Positions 53,976-62,958 of a stretch of 64,000 nucleotides of DNA are shown here, one piece after another; positions within the stretch are counted from its first letter, which is position 1; each line of letters opens with the position of its first letter. The DNA is from a virus, in IMG/VR virus record IMGVR_UViG_3300042557_001040, positions 1 to 64,000 of that record; one strand, 5' to 3'. Position numbers and translations under genes: made by a program. A model generated the notes under the pieces. It was given only the letters and a program-made list of their open reading frames with translations, made no database searches and was not told where the DNA came from.

Positions 53976-56900
53976 TTATTGTATTTTAATTGAACTCAAA
54001 ATATTATTAAGTTGACCCATATCAGTTGTAGATAGCCCAGCTGGACTTCTTTGTTTTTGCTGGTTATAATTCATTCTTGAGCTAAGATACGGAACTAAGT
54101 AGTTCATACGTATAACATTTTTTAATTCTGGATAAGTCATTGTGGACATATTGTAAGGCAACTCAGTAGTAATATTGTCATTTAAATAGGCTCCTGTAGT
54201 AGGATCTTGTTTCTGTGCTGTAATATAAATCTTTCCGTCATCACTTTGAGTGCTGTTTGGCAGTATTTCCACTTTGATTCCAAGATTTGTAAAATCATAC
54301 ATTGTATGAACAGCCCCCGCATTTCTTATTTTAAGATATTCATTTTGATCATTGATCACTGCAAAGTTTTGAAGTATCTCTGGAATACCCCTTCCTGCTC
54401 CCAAATTAATTGGAAAAGTGTATGTTCCTCCCCAATGAGTTTCTTCTGCTTTAGTTTCATCCTTCTTAGCATCTCGTAAAGTTACTTCAAGAGCAAGTCC
54501 CTGATTATTAAGAGAAGAACTTGAATGCACCTTTAATGATGTGACATTTTTAGGATCTTTTAAAGCAGTTCTAATCCTGTCTATTTCTTCAGGTTTATCT
54601 AACACTGTTGCTGTCGTTCCTGATCCAGAAAATACAATTCCCGTATGTTGATAGGGACCATCAATTGTTTTTACCAAGTTATCTTTTACATCACCTGTAA
54701 CATCCCAAATAGGATTTGCTTTAAAATCACTATCTGCAGATACGTTTTGATCAATGGGTATTTGTGTGTAAAGTTTTGTCAATTTTGCTTGAAAATCAGA
54801 ACTGTTCATTGGGAAAGCAGCTTTTTCATAATCTGTATTAAGCGTATAATAGTAGCTATTATTTCCCATTTTCATTGTAACCTTTCCAGGAAGCCATGTT
54901 CCTGTTTTACCCTGATATGTACCAGGCTGAATTGTAACAACAGTTTTTCCATTTAAATAACCTTCAGCAATTAAATTTTTTAATTCAGGAGTAAGGGCTA
55001 CAACATCATCACTAAAAAATCTAGAACCTGTAACTTTAACCTGAGGAATCCTATCTAAACTTTTTAAAATATTTTCTTTTGTTATAACCTGCCCATTTTC
55101 TATCAATCCCCTATATTCAGGATTATTAGCAGCTATTTTCATCACCACATCTTTGGCTTTTTTTAACATACCAGCTTGTTGCTGCATACTTTGCAAGTCA
55201 TTTTTATGATCTTGCCATTGCATCAGTTGTTGTAAATTTTCTGGCTTTTGTAAAGCATTCCAACCAACTCCTGAAAGTGATAAGTCTAAAAGTTCATGAA
55301 AATCTATTTTACCAGGATCAACACCATGTAGCTGACGAAGCTTATTTAGTGCAGCTTCATTTCCAGTTTGTTTAGAGAATGCAAATAGTGAAGAATAAAC
55401 ATCTCTTAAAGCAGCTTTTTCTTTTTCTGTAGGAGTGTATTTTTGCTCGTTAGCAGTGGCTTGCTCATAATTTCTAAAATAATCTCTAATAACAGGCATA
55501 TAATTTCTGTCAACGCCCATATTTTCTAATATGCCAACAGCTCCTCCATTGGTACCAATAAGATTGTTTAAAGCATCTGCTCTTTTTAAAGCAAGTTTAG
55601 ATTGAAGCGTGCTAATATAATTTAAAGGACGAGATATGTCGCTAGCACTCATACCACTAAATGTTAGTGGACTCTTTTTTGCCCGTGTTGTAGTAGTACC
55701 ATCAGCATTAGTTACTGTTTCTGTTCCTTCTAATTTACCTGTAATAGGTTGGTCTGCTTTTTTCCAATCAAATATATCTTCTTTAAGATCCTGCCCTCTT
55801 TCTGATATATCTGTTTTTCTCATTGCATTTAATATTGATGCAAATGTTTTTTGTATTTCAATATCAGAATTTAGTGCTGAGAAATAAGCATCATTTTTCT
55901 TAATGGTTATTTTTTCAGAAGCAGACTTTATATTAGAAAAACTAGTTATATCCTGTTCTCTATACTGAGAAGAAAAGATTTCTTTTGGATTTTCTGTAAA
56001 AGATTTTATATATTTTAATCTTTTTTCCTCACTGCTCTTTTTATCTCCACCAAACTCATTATCATAATCTTGTTTAAGAGAGTTATACTGACCAAGATTT
56101 TGTTTTAAAGCCATTGCTCTACTAGTAAGTTCTGCATTTTTTTGTTGACCATCTGGTGTAGAAAGATCAATCACACTTTTTTCAGCTTGTATTTCTTTAA
56201 GTTCTTTTTCTAAATCACCTTGTATTTGTGAAATATATTCTTTCCTTCTATTTTTATATTTATCATAGCTGGTTGTAGCATATTCTAAAATTGTTTGTTT
56301 TTCATCTTTTTCCTGGGCTTTACCCTGATCTAAAAGTTGTTCATAAGTGGCTTCACCTAATATATTAGATTGTTGTGTATATAATGGATCACTAAGCAAT
56401 ACTTCTTGTGCAAATTGCCTATAGTTTTTCTTGAATTTAACACCGTCTTTTACACCTGTAATATATGTACCACCATCAATATCTTGGAATGTTTCAAACC
56501 CATAATCTTTTACAGCCTTAGTTAGTATTTCTTGAGGATTAATATACGCCCAAGATTTTCTACCCATCACTTTATAATTTGAAACATTTCCATTTCCTGT
56601 TTTTAAACTATCCAAATCTCTTTTAAGCCAGTCATATATTTGAGGATTAAATTTACGTCTTGTTTCTAAATCGTCAGAGTTTCTCCAAGATTCCATTTTT
56701 TCAAGCTCTTTTTTATTTTGAGCAGTATAATAAGCATCGTATATAAATGCTTTATCTGTAATCATTGGCTCAAACAAACTATTTGCAGCGTTAACGTTTT
56801 CTTGTAAAGAAAAATCAGAACCAGCTAATTTTTGTAGCTGCACATCTGCATTTTTAAAATACTGATTTCTGCGTTCTATATTAGTTGGATCTGTAAGTTG

Positions 56901-57056
56901 TTTCCTAAGAGCACTATAAGAACTTGAAACTGAGCTTAAACCTTTTTCGTATCTCTCAGTTTTTTTATCTATGACATATTTTAAAAAAGTAAAGTCTGGT
57001 GTAAATAACACCGGACTAAAACTTTGATCTATGGATGTTTGAAATTGAAGAGGCAT
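53976..57056 (-). CDS. Large virion-type protein of unknown fold, 1026 aa
   Basis: It begins MPLQFQTSIDQSFSPVLFTP. The first 380 residues are helical and charged with coiled-coil potential (LEKELKEIQAEKSVIDLSTP). The later part is mixed alpha/beta, including YQGKTGTWLPGKVTMKMGNN and WGGTYTFPINLGAGRGIPEI. No enzyme motif was found. The order next to the RNA polymerase polyprotein and between other giant genes (5-nt gap to it) is that of virion or cargo genes in crAss-like phages. It is probably packaged or ejected. Confidence 0.65.
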   Translation of the reverse strand: MPLQFQTSIDQSFSPVLFTPDFTFLKYVIDKKTERYEKGLSSVSSSYSALRKQLTDPTNIERRNQYFKNADVQLQKLAGSDFSLQENVNAANSLFEPMITDKAFIYDAYYTAQNKKELEKMESWRNSDDLETRRKFNPQIYDWLKRDLDSLKTGNGNVSNYKVMGRKSWAYINPQEILTKAVKDYGFETFQDIDGGTYITGVKDGVKFKKNYRQFAQEVLLSDPLYTQQSNILGEATYEQLLDQGKAQEKDEKQTILEYATTSYDKYKNRRKEYISQIQGDLEKELKEIQAEKSVIDLSTPDGQQKNAELTSRAMALKQNLGQYNSLKQDYDNEFGGDKKSSEEKRLKYIKSFTENPKEIFSSQYREQDITSFSNIKSASEKITIKKNDAYFSALNSDIEIQKTFASILNAMRKTDISERGQDLKEDIFDWKKADQPITGKLEGTETVTNADGTTTTRAKKSPLTFSGMSASDISRPLNYISTLQSKLALKRADALNNLIGTNGGAVGILENMGVDRNYMPVIRDYFRNYEQATANEQKYTPTEKEKAALRDVYSSLFAFSKQTGNEAALNKLRQLHGVDPGKIDFHELLDLSLSGVGWNALQKPENLQQLMQWQDHKNDLQSMQQQAGMLKKAKDVVMKIAANNPEYRGLIENGQVITKENILKSLDRIPQVKVTGSRFFSDDVVALTPELKNLIAEGYLNGKTVVTIQPGTYQGKTGTWLPGKVTMKMGNNSYYYTLNTDYEKAAFPMNSSDFQAKLTKLYTQIPIDQNVSADSDFKANPIWDVTGDVKDNLVKTIDGPYQHTGIVFSGSGTTATVLDKPEEIDRIRTALKDPKNVTSLKVHSSSSLNNQGLALEVTLRDAKKDETKAEETHWGGTYTFPINLGAGRGIPEILQNFAVINDQNEYLKIRNAGAVHTMYDFTNLGIKVEILPNSTQSDDGKIYITAQKQDPTTGAYLNDNITTELPYNMSTMTYPELKNVIRMNYLVPYLSSRMNYNQQKQRSPAGLSTTDMGQLNNILSSIKIQ

Positions 57057-57108
57057 ATAATAGAATTTAAGAAAAAATCTAGAAAGTTTAAAATTAAACT
57101 TTAGAAGT

Positions 57109-60100
57109 TTATCTTAGAAAAGGATTGTGATAAGCATAGCCCCCATATGCATATGATAGTTGTTGATCTGCATCTGCAACAGGGATTCTTGTGTTATTTT
57201 TTGAAGGATTGTAAGGATAAGTAGTGGCATAACCAGATCTTCTTCCTATCATATTATTCAGTATTGTTTGAGCGGCTCTATGCTTTTCTTCAGGAGTTCC
57301 TTCTATATTCTGAAGAATTTGATTATAGTTGTCTATATAAGCTTTTGCATTTTCAGGAGTGCTGCCACTAAGTTCTTGTCTTTTCATGGCTTCAAAAGCT
57401 GCTCTTCCACCATACGGATTAAACGTTAAAAGACCTGTTTTAGGATTAATAAAATAATAAGGACTTTCAGTGATGTTCATATTGTACAGTTTTGCAGCAT
57501 TTGTCATACCTGTACCAAGGGCTTGTGTAAGAGCAGTATCTGCCAATCTTTTTTCTCTTCTGTACTTGTCATTAATATTCCACCTATTTTCCCTATTTGT
57601 ATTAACTACATTTGCATTATAAGCTGCCGCATTATTCATAATGTTAGCTAAGTTTTCTTGATACCTGTTATATACACCAAGATTTCTTGTGTTAACTCCA
57701 TTAATAATATTAGCTACATTTTCTCCAGTTTGTCCTTGTAAATAAGAAAGATTTGCAGCTAAACTTTGACCAGGAAGAGATTCTTGCAATGCTCTTGCTG
57801 CAGTATTAACACCCTGATAGACATTTTGAACTGCTCCTTTCCAATCTTCCAAAGTAACATCTGGAACATATGGAGTGGCTTTTACATAGTCAAATGGTTC
57901 TTTTTTAATACCACTTCTATTAAGTAGTGCGTTTAAAGCTGATAGCTTATCTTCAGGAAGCCACCCATAGGGAGGATTCATAAAAGGAACATTTGTTTGT
58001 ACAGGAGATACTTTAGGGGCTTCTTCTTTTTTATCAGAAGGTTTTTCTTCGATTTTACCAGTTCCACCACCTGTAGGTGTAGTGCTAGGCTCATCTCCTG
58101 TATATACATATTCAGGTTCTGTTCCAGGGGTTGTTACAACTTTTCCTTTAGGATCATATAAATCCGTTGTATATGTTTTTCCATTCCAAACAAAAGTACC
58201 AAGACCTTGATTTCTAGCATTAGCAAAAGCTCTATTAAAACTTGAGCTCCCTCTGCTAGGCGCAGCACCTGCAGCAATTGTTTGAGATGTGCCAGCTACC
58301 CCTGGTTTTTCATAAAGATCTTTTATAGGAGTGGGATTGTAACCACCAGGGACACCAGATGCTCTAGGAAAAAACTTAGCTCTAATTTTTCTTTTATTGT
58401 AATCAAATTCTTTTTCAGGAGGAAACTGACTATTCTGAGTGCCTTGATATTTAGGAAGACCACCATATCTCATTTCTTCTTGTGGCATTTCTTCTTGAGA
58501 CTGTTGTTGAGGTTGAGGAGATTCTTGACTCATGCCTCCTCCCATAATATTTTCAGCAACTTTGGGAATACCCTGAGGAAATCCTTTCATAGATTCTTGT
58601 ACAACAGAAAGATAGGCAAGCTTTTCCTCATAGTTGTCTATCATTTTTTTAGCCGTGTTCTTACTTATATTGTCAGAATAAGGATCTTGAAGAACAGCTT
58701 TATATTTATTTACATCATACTTTTTAGCTATTTCAGCTGGAGTGTAACCTTTCTTAGAAGGAGACATTCCAAACATCTTGAGAACATTAGGATCTTTAAT
58801 TATCATCTTCTTTGTATCAGAATAAATAAAGGTTCCTTCTGGTACATTAAGTGGTGTGCCACCTTGAGTGTGACGTTTGCCTCCAATCTTCATGTGCTCA
58901 TTCATACCATCTCCATCCATATCTCCATAAGCAGTTTCTCCTTTCTCAGCTTCTATGTTAGCTTCTTCTCTAGGAACTTCTTGTATTGTATTTGAAGCAT
59001 TTTCATAAGTGTTGTCTGTCATCTTAGAGTAGGTGTTTCTTTGACCAAGGTCAAAACCATATCCAGATTGACCACCATATGCCATTTCTTGATTTGGAGT
59101 GCCAACAATTCTCACTCTACTCATAGACGGTGTTTCTTCAGAATCAGGTGTTTCAAGGATGCGTATTTTCATATCTTCATCTGTTTCTCCCCCCTCTTCA
59201 GAAGCAGGAAGGTTGTTTTTTATTCTAAAATATTTATCTTGAGCTTTCTTAAGATATCCTCCCCAAGTTATTTCATTTCCATAATCCTCTCTTGGAATCT
59301 TATTTAGAACTCCAGTTTTACCCTTTAAGAAGTTATTTGTAAAAGTGGGATCATACCAAGCTCCAAATATTAAAGAACCATATTTAGGAAGCAAGTCATT
59401 AACTAATGATTTAGCAACCTGTCTTTCAAAATTTGGGTCAGTATTATAAGCATTTTCAAACTCATTCCAACTCATGGATTGTTTAAAGTGCTTATTAAAT
59501 AAACCTTTACGAGTACCTTCTACAATACCCCATCTTCCCATAGCAGTGGCTCTTTGACCTTCAGGACCAACAAGTTGGGTTCTTCCACCAGTTTTTGATT
59601 TTTCTGTAGCAGCTAATGTATCTAATACAGCATCTGCATCCATTTGATTGGCATCTAATACAGTGATTTCAGAAGGATCAATTATAGTATTTCTATTATA
59701 CTTTCTTCCTTTAGGGGCAAACTTGTGAGAACTTGCTTCAGAAGATACTGGACCAGAAGAATAAGACTGAGGAACAGGTGCTTTTTGTTGAACAACAGGC
59801 ACATTAAAAAAATCAGCAGGAAGAGAAATAGGTGTACTTGGTAAATAAAGATCCCCTGTTTGACGAGGAACCTGAAGACCATCTTCTGCATAACTTATTC
59901 TAGGATGGAATTGGTTAGTCATCTGACCTTGATTCACTGTATACTGAAGATCAGGATTTTGCCAACCCTCATTTACAGTCCACATCCCCTTGTTTCTTTT
60001 TTCAACAAGTTGATTATCGGGAAGCATGTCTCTTCTATACTTTAAATCAAATTGCCTATCAACGTCTTTATTATTAAAGAAATTAGAAGCAGTTTCTGCT

Positions 60101-61110
60101 AAATTAAGTCCTGCATTTAAAGCATAATTATATGCTCCTAACTTTTGAACAAATGTTTTATTTTTAAAAGGAGAAGTTGTGTCAAAATTTATATTTGAAA
60201 TCGGTTCAGGCATTCCATAAGTCCCTGTTATAGGATTTCTAATAAAACCTTCTCCTAAATCAGTTTTTACTTGAGGAGACGCAGGAATATTTGCTGAAGA
60301 AATCGGTTCACATTTTCCTGTAAAAGGATTTTTTTGTTGACCATCTGGACAAGTTTTTCCTAAAGATTGTGAAACACCTTGCTGAAAAGCAGAATTCATA
60401 CCTTTAAAAGTAGGAGACATTTCAGTATTAAATGTGGGTTTTCCTGCTATACCAACAATACTATTTTGATATTGTGCTTTTGGCAACCCCTTTCCTGTTA
60501 TGCGCACTCTAACAGCTTCAGGTTCACCACCATATGCTTTTTGTTCAGATTTTCCTGGAGACACCCAATCAAGAAAAGGAACAACATTATTGTATCCTGC
60601 TTCATATAATCTTTGACCTCTATTATATTGACCAAAAGGATTTAAAAAAAGTCCTGGGGTATGCAAACCAACTTTTTCTATACCTTTATTTAAAACTTTA
60701 GAAGGATAACGACCTGTTTTATCAACTGCCTGAAATACTTTTTTTCCAGCCAAATAAGGTACATCAATTAACTTAGCCCCCAAACCTTTAACACCTCCAA
60801 TAACTTTTGGAGATTTTCCAATTTTTGTAATTTTTCCATAAATAGGAATTGAACCAAGAACATTCCAAGCAAGACCTAAAGTGTTTAATGCCTTATTTTT
60901 CCAACCAGGTTCATTTATTAATTTTCTAGCAGAAGAAGTTACATAAGGAAGATTTGATAAACCGGTGGGATCAAAAAAAGAAATTAAATCATCTACATCA
61001 TCTGGTTCATGCATAGCAAATTTTGTTATAGGCAAACCTAGGATAGGACCTGTGCCATAAAGTCCTTTTTGAGCTTTGGGAAGATCTTTACCTGTAATGC
61101 GTATCTTCAT
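57109..61110 (-). CDS. Virion cargo-type protein with repeated tags and lysozyme-like domain, 1333 aa
   Basis: Near-identical tags occur at residues 1-13 (MKIRITGKDLPKAQ) and about 203-215 (RVRITGKGLPKAQ), with shorter forms KIRI and RVRIVG near 650 and 675. YGG tags are frequent (AYGGEPEA, MAYGGQSG, RYGGLPKYQ, SYAYGGYAYH). Residues of about 495-640 (LAATEKSKTGGRTQLVGPEG, later AMGRWGIVEGTRKGLFNKHF) look like a transglycosylase or lysozyme fold, with Glu in TEKS as possible catalytic acid. The middle has CPDGQQKNPFTGKCEP and a Gln-rich linker. It may digest peptidoglycan during entry. The rest is low-complexity. Virion location is inferred from context. Confidence 0.65.
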   Translation of the reverse strand: MKIRITGKDLPKAQKGLYGTGPILGLPITKFAMHEPDDVDDLISFFDPTGLSNLPYVTSSARKLINEPGWKNKALNTLGLAWNVLGSIPIYGKITKIGKSPKVIGGVKGLGAKLIDVPYLAGKKVFQAVDKTGRYPSKVLNKGIEKVGLHTPGLFLNPFGQYNRGQRLYEAGYNNVVPFLDWVSPGKSEQKAYGGEPEAVRVRITGKGLPKAQYQNSIVGIAGKPTFNTEMSPTFKGMNSAFQQGVSQSLGKTCPDGQQKNPFTGKCEPISSANIPASPQVKTDLGEGFIRNPITGTYGMPEPISNINFDTTSPFKNKTFVQKLGAYNYALNAGLNLAETASNFFNNKDVDRQFDLKYRRDMLPDNQLVEKRNKGMWTVNEGWQNPDLQYTVNQGQMTNQFHPRISYAEDGLQVPRQTGDLYLPSTPISLPADFFNVPVVQQKAPVPQSYSSGPVSSEASSHKFAPKGRKYNRNTIIDPSEITVLDANQMDADAVLDTLAATEKSKTGGRTQLVGPEGQRATAMGRWGIVEGTRKGLFNKHFKQSMSWNEFENAYNTDPNFERQVAKSLVNDLLPKYGSLIFGAWYDPTFTNNFLKGKTGVLNKIPREDYGNEITWGGYLKKAQDKYFRIKNNLPASEEGGETDEDMKIRILETPDSEETPSMSRVRIVGTPNQEMAYGGQSGYGFDLGQRNTYSKMTDNTYENASNTIQEVPREEANIEAEKGETAYGDMDGDGMNEHMKIGGKRHTQGGTPLNVPEGTFIYSDTKKMIIKDPNVLKMFGMSPSKKGYTPAEIAKKYDVNKYKAVLQDPYSDNISKNTAKKMIDNYEEKLAYLSVVQESMKGFPQGIPKVAENIMGGGMSQESPQPQQQSQEEMPQEEMRYGGLPKYQGTQNSQFPPEKEFDYNKRKIRAKFFPRASGVPGGYNPTPIKDLYEKPGVAGTSQTIAAGAAPSRGSSSFNRAFANARNQGLGTFVWNGKTYTTDLYDPKGKVVTTPGTEPEYVYTGDEPSTTPTGGGTGKIEEKPSDKKEEAPKVSPVQTNVPFMNPPYGWLPEDKLSALNALLNRSGIKKEPFDYVKATPYVPDVTLEDWKGAVQNVYQGVNTAARALQESLPGQSLAANLSYLQGQTGENVANIINGVNTRNLGVYNRYQENLANIMNNAAAYNANVVNTNRENRWNINDKYRREKRLADTALTQALGTGMTNAAKLYNMNITESPYYFINPKTGLLTFNPYGGRAAFEAMKRQELSGSTPENAKAYIDNYNQILQNIEGTPEEKHRAAQTILNNMIGRRSGYATTYPYNPSKNNTRIPVADADQQLSYAYGGYAYHNPFLR

Positions 61111-61117
61111 AAGTTTA

Positions 61118-62863
61118 TTAGATTACTTCAATTTTATAACCCATTTGCTTAAGTCTTTCCACTTCAGCTCTAGAAAGATCTCCTTCCCATCCCACTTCAT
61201 AATCTTCAACTCCACCTCCTTCAGCATATCCATACTGTGACATCATGTCTTCATTACCAGCAGCCTTAAACCTGCGCTCAGCTAACCACTGAGGCATTTG
61301 ACCACCTTGCGCCATACCCATACCATACATTGCTTTATTGGGTCTATCTACAGGTTGATTAAACAGTCTTGGTATTTCAGAATGATAACCACCATATGCA
61401 AATTGACCATATTCAGGAATATATGTTCCTCCCCATTGACCACCATCATCAAACCTTAGTTTACTAAAAAGTTTTGCTGCTTTTCCTAATCCTTTAAGTT
61501 TTCCCAATTGTTGAAGAAGCTCACTTCCTTTAAAAGCTTCTTTTATTCTAGAGCCAAGGCCCAAAGCCTCTGCAGCTTCTGCAGCTTGAACAGGAATAGT
61601 AGAAGGAGCAATGGGCAGTGGTTTTCCCCAACGGGCAGCTGCCGCTCTTTGAGCATTAATAGATCTCATAGCTGCTTTTTCTTCTTCTACAGCTTGCAAA
61701 GCTGCCCTCGCATCTCTATCAGCAGATAAAGATTGTGCAAGACGTTCTTCTCCTGCAGCTTCTTGGAGCATTCTATTTGTTCTTACAACATTTTCAGCAG
61801 TGCCTGGTTTTGTAAAAGCCAATGCATTTGGAATCTCAGCTTGATCTAAAGCTTTTAATATATCTTTCTGACGTTTTGGTAATTTTTTATACCACTCTGA
61901 AGTAGTTTTAAGATCTTCAAGACTTTTACCCTGCACTTCTTTCAGTAACTCTTTAAAACCTTTACTGTCTAAACCCATTTTTGTTGCCATTTCCAACATC
62001 CTATTATAGTTTAAACGAGAGCTGCCAGGCATCATCATACTTTTTAATCTTGCTAATTCTTGAGGACTTGTATTTTTTAAATATCTTTTTCCTAAAGCAT
62101 AAGCTGCCCCTAAACCCCCTATTCCTGTACCTGTTAACACTAAAGCAGAAGGATTTATTCCTCCTGAAGGACCTGTTTTTTTAGGGGTGGGTTTATTAGG
62201 AGAAGGTTTGGGAGTAGAAACAACATTACCACTACTGTCTATAGAAACTGTAGGAATTGAATCAGGAGAAGAAACAATAGGTGAAGGTGTCACAACAGGA
62301 GGAACAGAAACAGGGGCAACAGAAGATGAGTCTGAAGAAACAACTGTTGGGGGAATTATAGCTCCAGATGTAGTTGAAACACTACTTTTATATTCTGATA
62401 AAAGATTTGGATTATTAGCAATACTGTTTATTAATTTTTTATTTTGTTGTGCAGTGCCTCTATAGTTACTAATACCTGCCGCTTGTGCAAGTTTTTTTCT
62501 AAAACTATATCCTGATTGTTTTCCTTGAGCACCTAAAAAATCAACAACACTAACTCCTTCATATGGATTTATACTAAAATTAGGAGGAGGAGGTGGTGGC
62601 GCAACAGTATATGATGCTTGTGTGTAAGGAGCAGCTGCCATTTGTTGTGCGGCTGCTTGTTGATAAGGATTAGATTGAGTGACTGGTAACTGACTTAACC
62701 AATAATCCATTGCTTCTTGCCAACTTTCATAGTCGGGGTAGTCTTGTTCTTGGGGAGCACCATAACCACCACCATTTTGATACCAAAGTGGGCCTGAGTT
62801 TGTAGAACCTTGATAGTTGCCGCCATGTGCCATATAAGGCATGTAATCATAAAAACTGTACAT
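61118..62863 (-). CDS. Virion-type protein with YGG/AxGG tags and Pro-rich linkers, 581 aa
   Basis: The N-terminal 200 residues are rich in Pro, Gln, Tyr and Ser (VAPPPPPPNFSINPYEGVSV, later TPSPIVSSPDS). A Gly/Ala-rich hydrophobic stretch follows at about 235-265 (LVLTGTGIGGLGAAYALG), then helical parts. GG tags recur: MAHGGNYQGS near the start and RFDDGGQWGGTYIPEYG, FAYGGYHSE, GMAQGGQMPQ and YAEGGGVEDYE near the end. They resemble those of the neighbouring genes. The rest has no known domain. It probably belongs to the cargo or tail-tip group. An 8-nt gap leads to the next gene. Confidence 0.6.
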   Translation of the reverse strand: MYSFYDYMPYMAHGGNYQGSTNSGPLWYQNGGGYGAPQEQDYPDYESWQEAMDYWLSQLPVTQSNPYQQAAAQQMAAAPYTQASYTVAPPPPPPNFSINPYEGVSVVDFLGAQGKQSGYSFRKKLAQAAGISNYRGTAQQNKKLINSIANNPNLLSEYKSSVSTTSGAIIPPTVVSSDSSSVAPVSVPPVVTPSPIVSSPDSIPTVSIDSSGNVVSTPKPSPNKPTPKKTGPSGGINPSALVLTGTGIGGLGAAYALGKRYLKNTSPQELARLKSMMMPGSSRLNYNRMLEMATKMGLDSKGFKELLKEVQGKSLEDLKTTSEWYKKLPKRQKDILKALDQAEIPNALAFTKPGTAENVVRTNRMLQEAAGEERLAQSLSADRDARAALQAVEEEKAAMRSINAQRAAAARWGKPLPIAPSTIPVQAAEAAEALGLGSRIKEAFKGSELLQQLGKLKGLGKAAKLFSKLRFDDGGQWGGTYIPEYGQFAYGGYHSEIPRLFNQPVDRPNKAMYGMGMAQGGQMPQWLAERRFKAAGNEDMMSQYGYAEGGGVEDYEVGWEGDLSRAEVERLKQMGYKIEVI

Positions 62864-62958
62864 AAGAATTAGTTTTATGTGCTTTTAGAGAAGCACTATT
62901 TGTAATATAATTTAAGCTTTTTTGTTAACATTTTAAAATTTATTATTCATTTAAACTT

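Noticed and set aside
34000-57000. Many plus-strand open frames of 60-125 codons across the giant minus-strand genes
   Set aside because: They lie antisense within giant frames that have recognisable domains, and are rich in Phe, Ile and Ser as expected from complementing Lys/Glu-rich coding sequence.
62879-62896. Hairpin GTGCTT/AAGCAC between the 61118 and 62959 genes as a terminator
   Set aside because: The stem is only 6 bp with no U-tract on the minus strand, so it is weak evidence.
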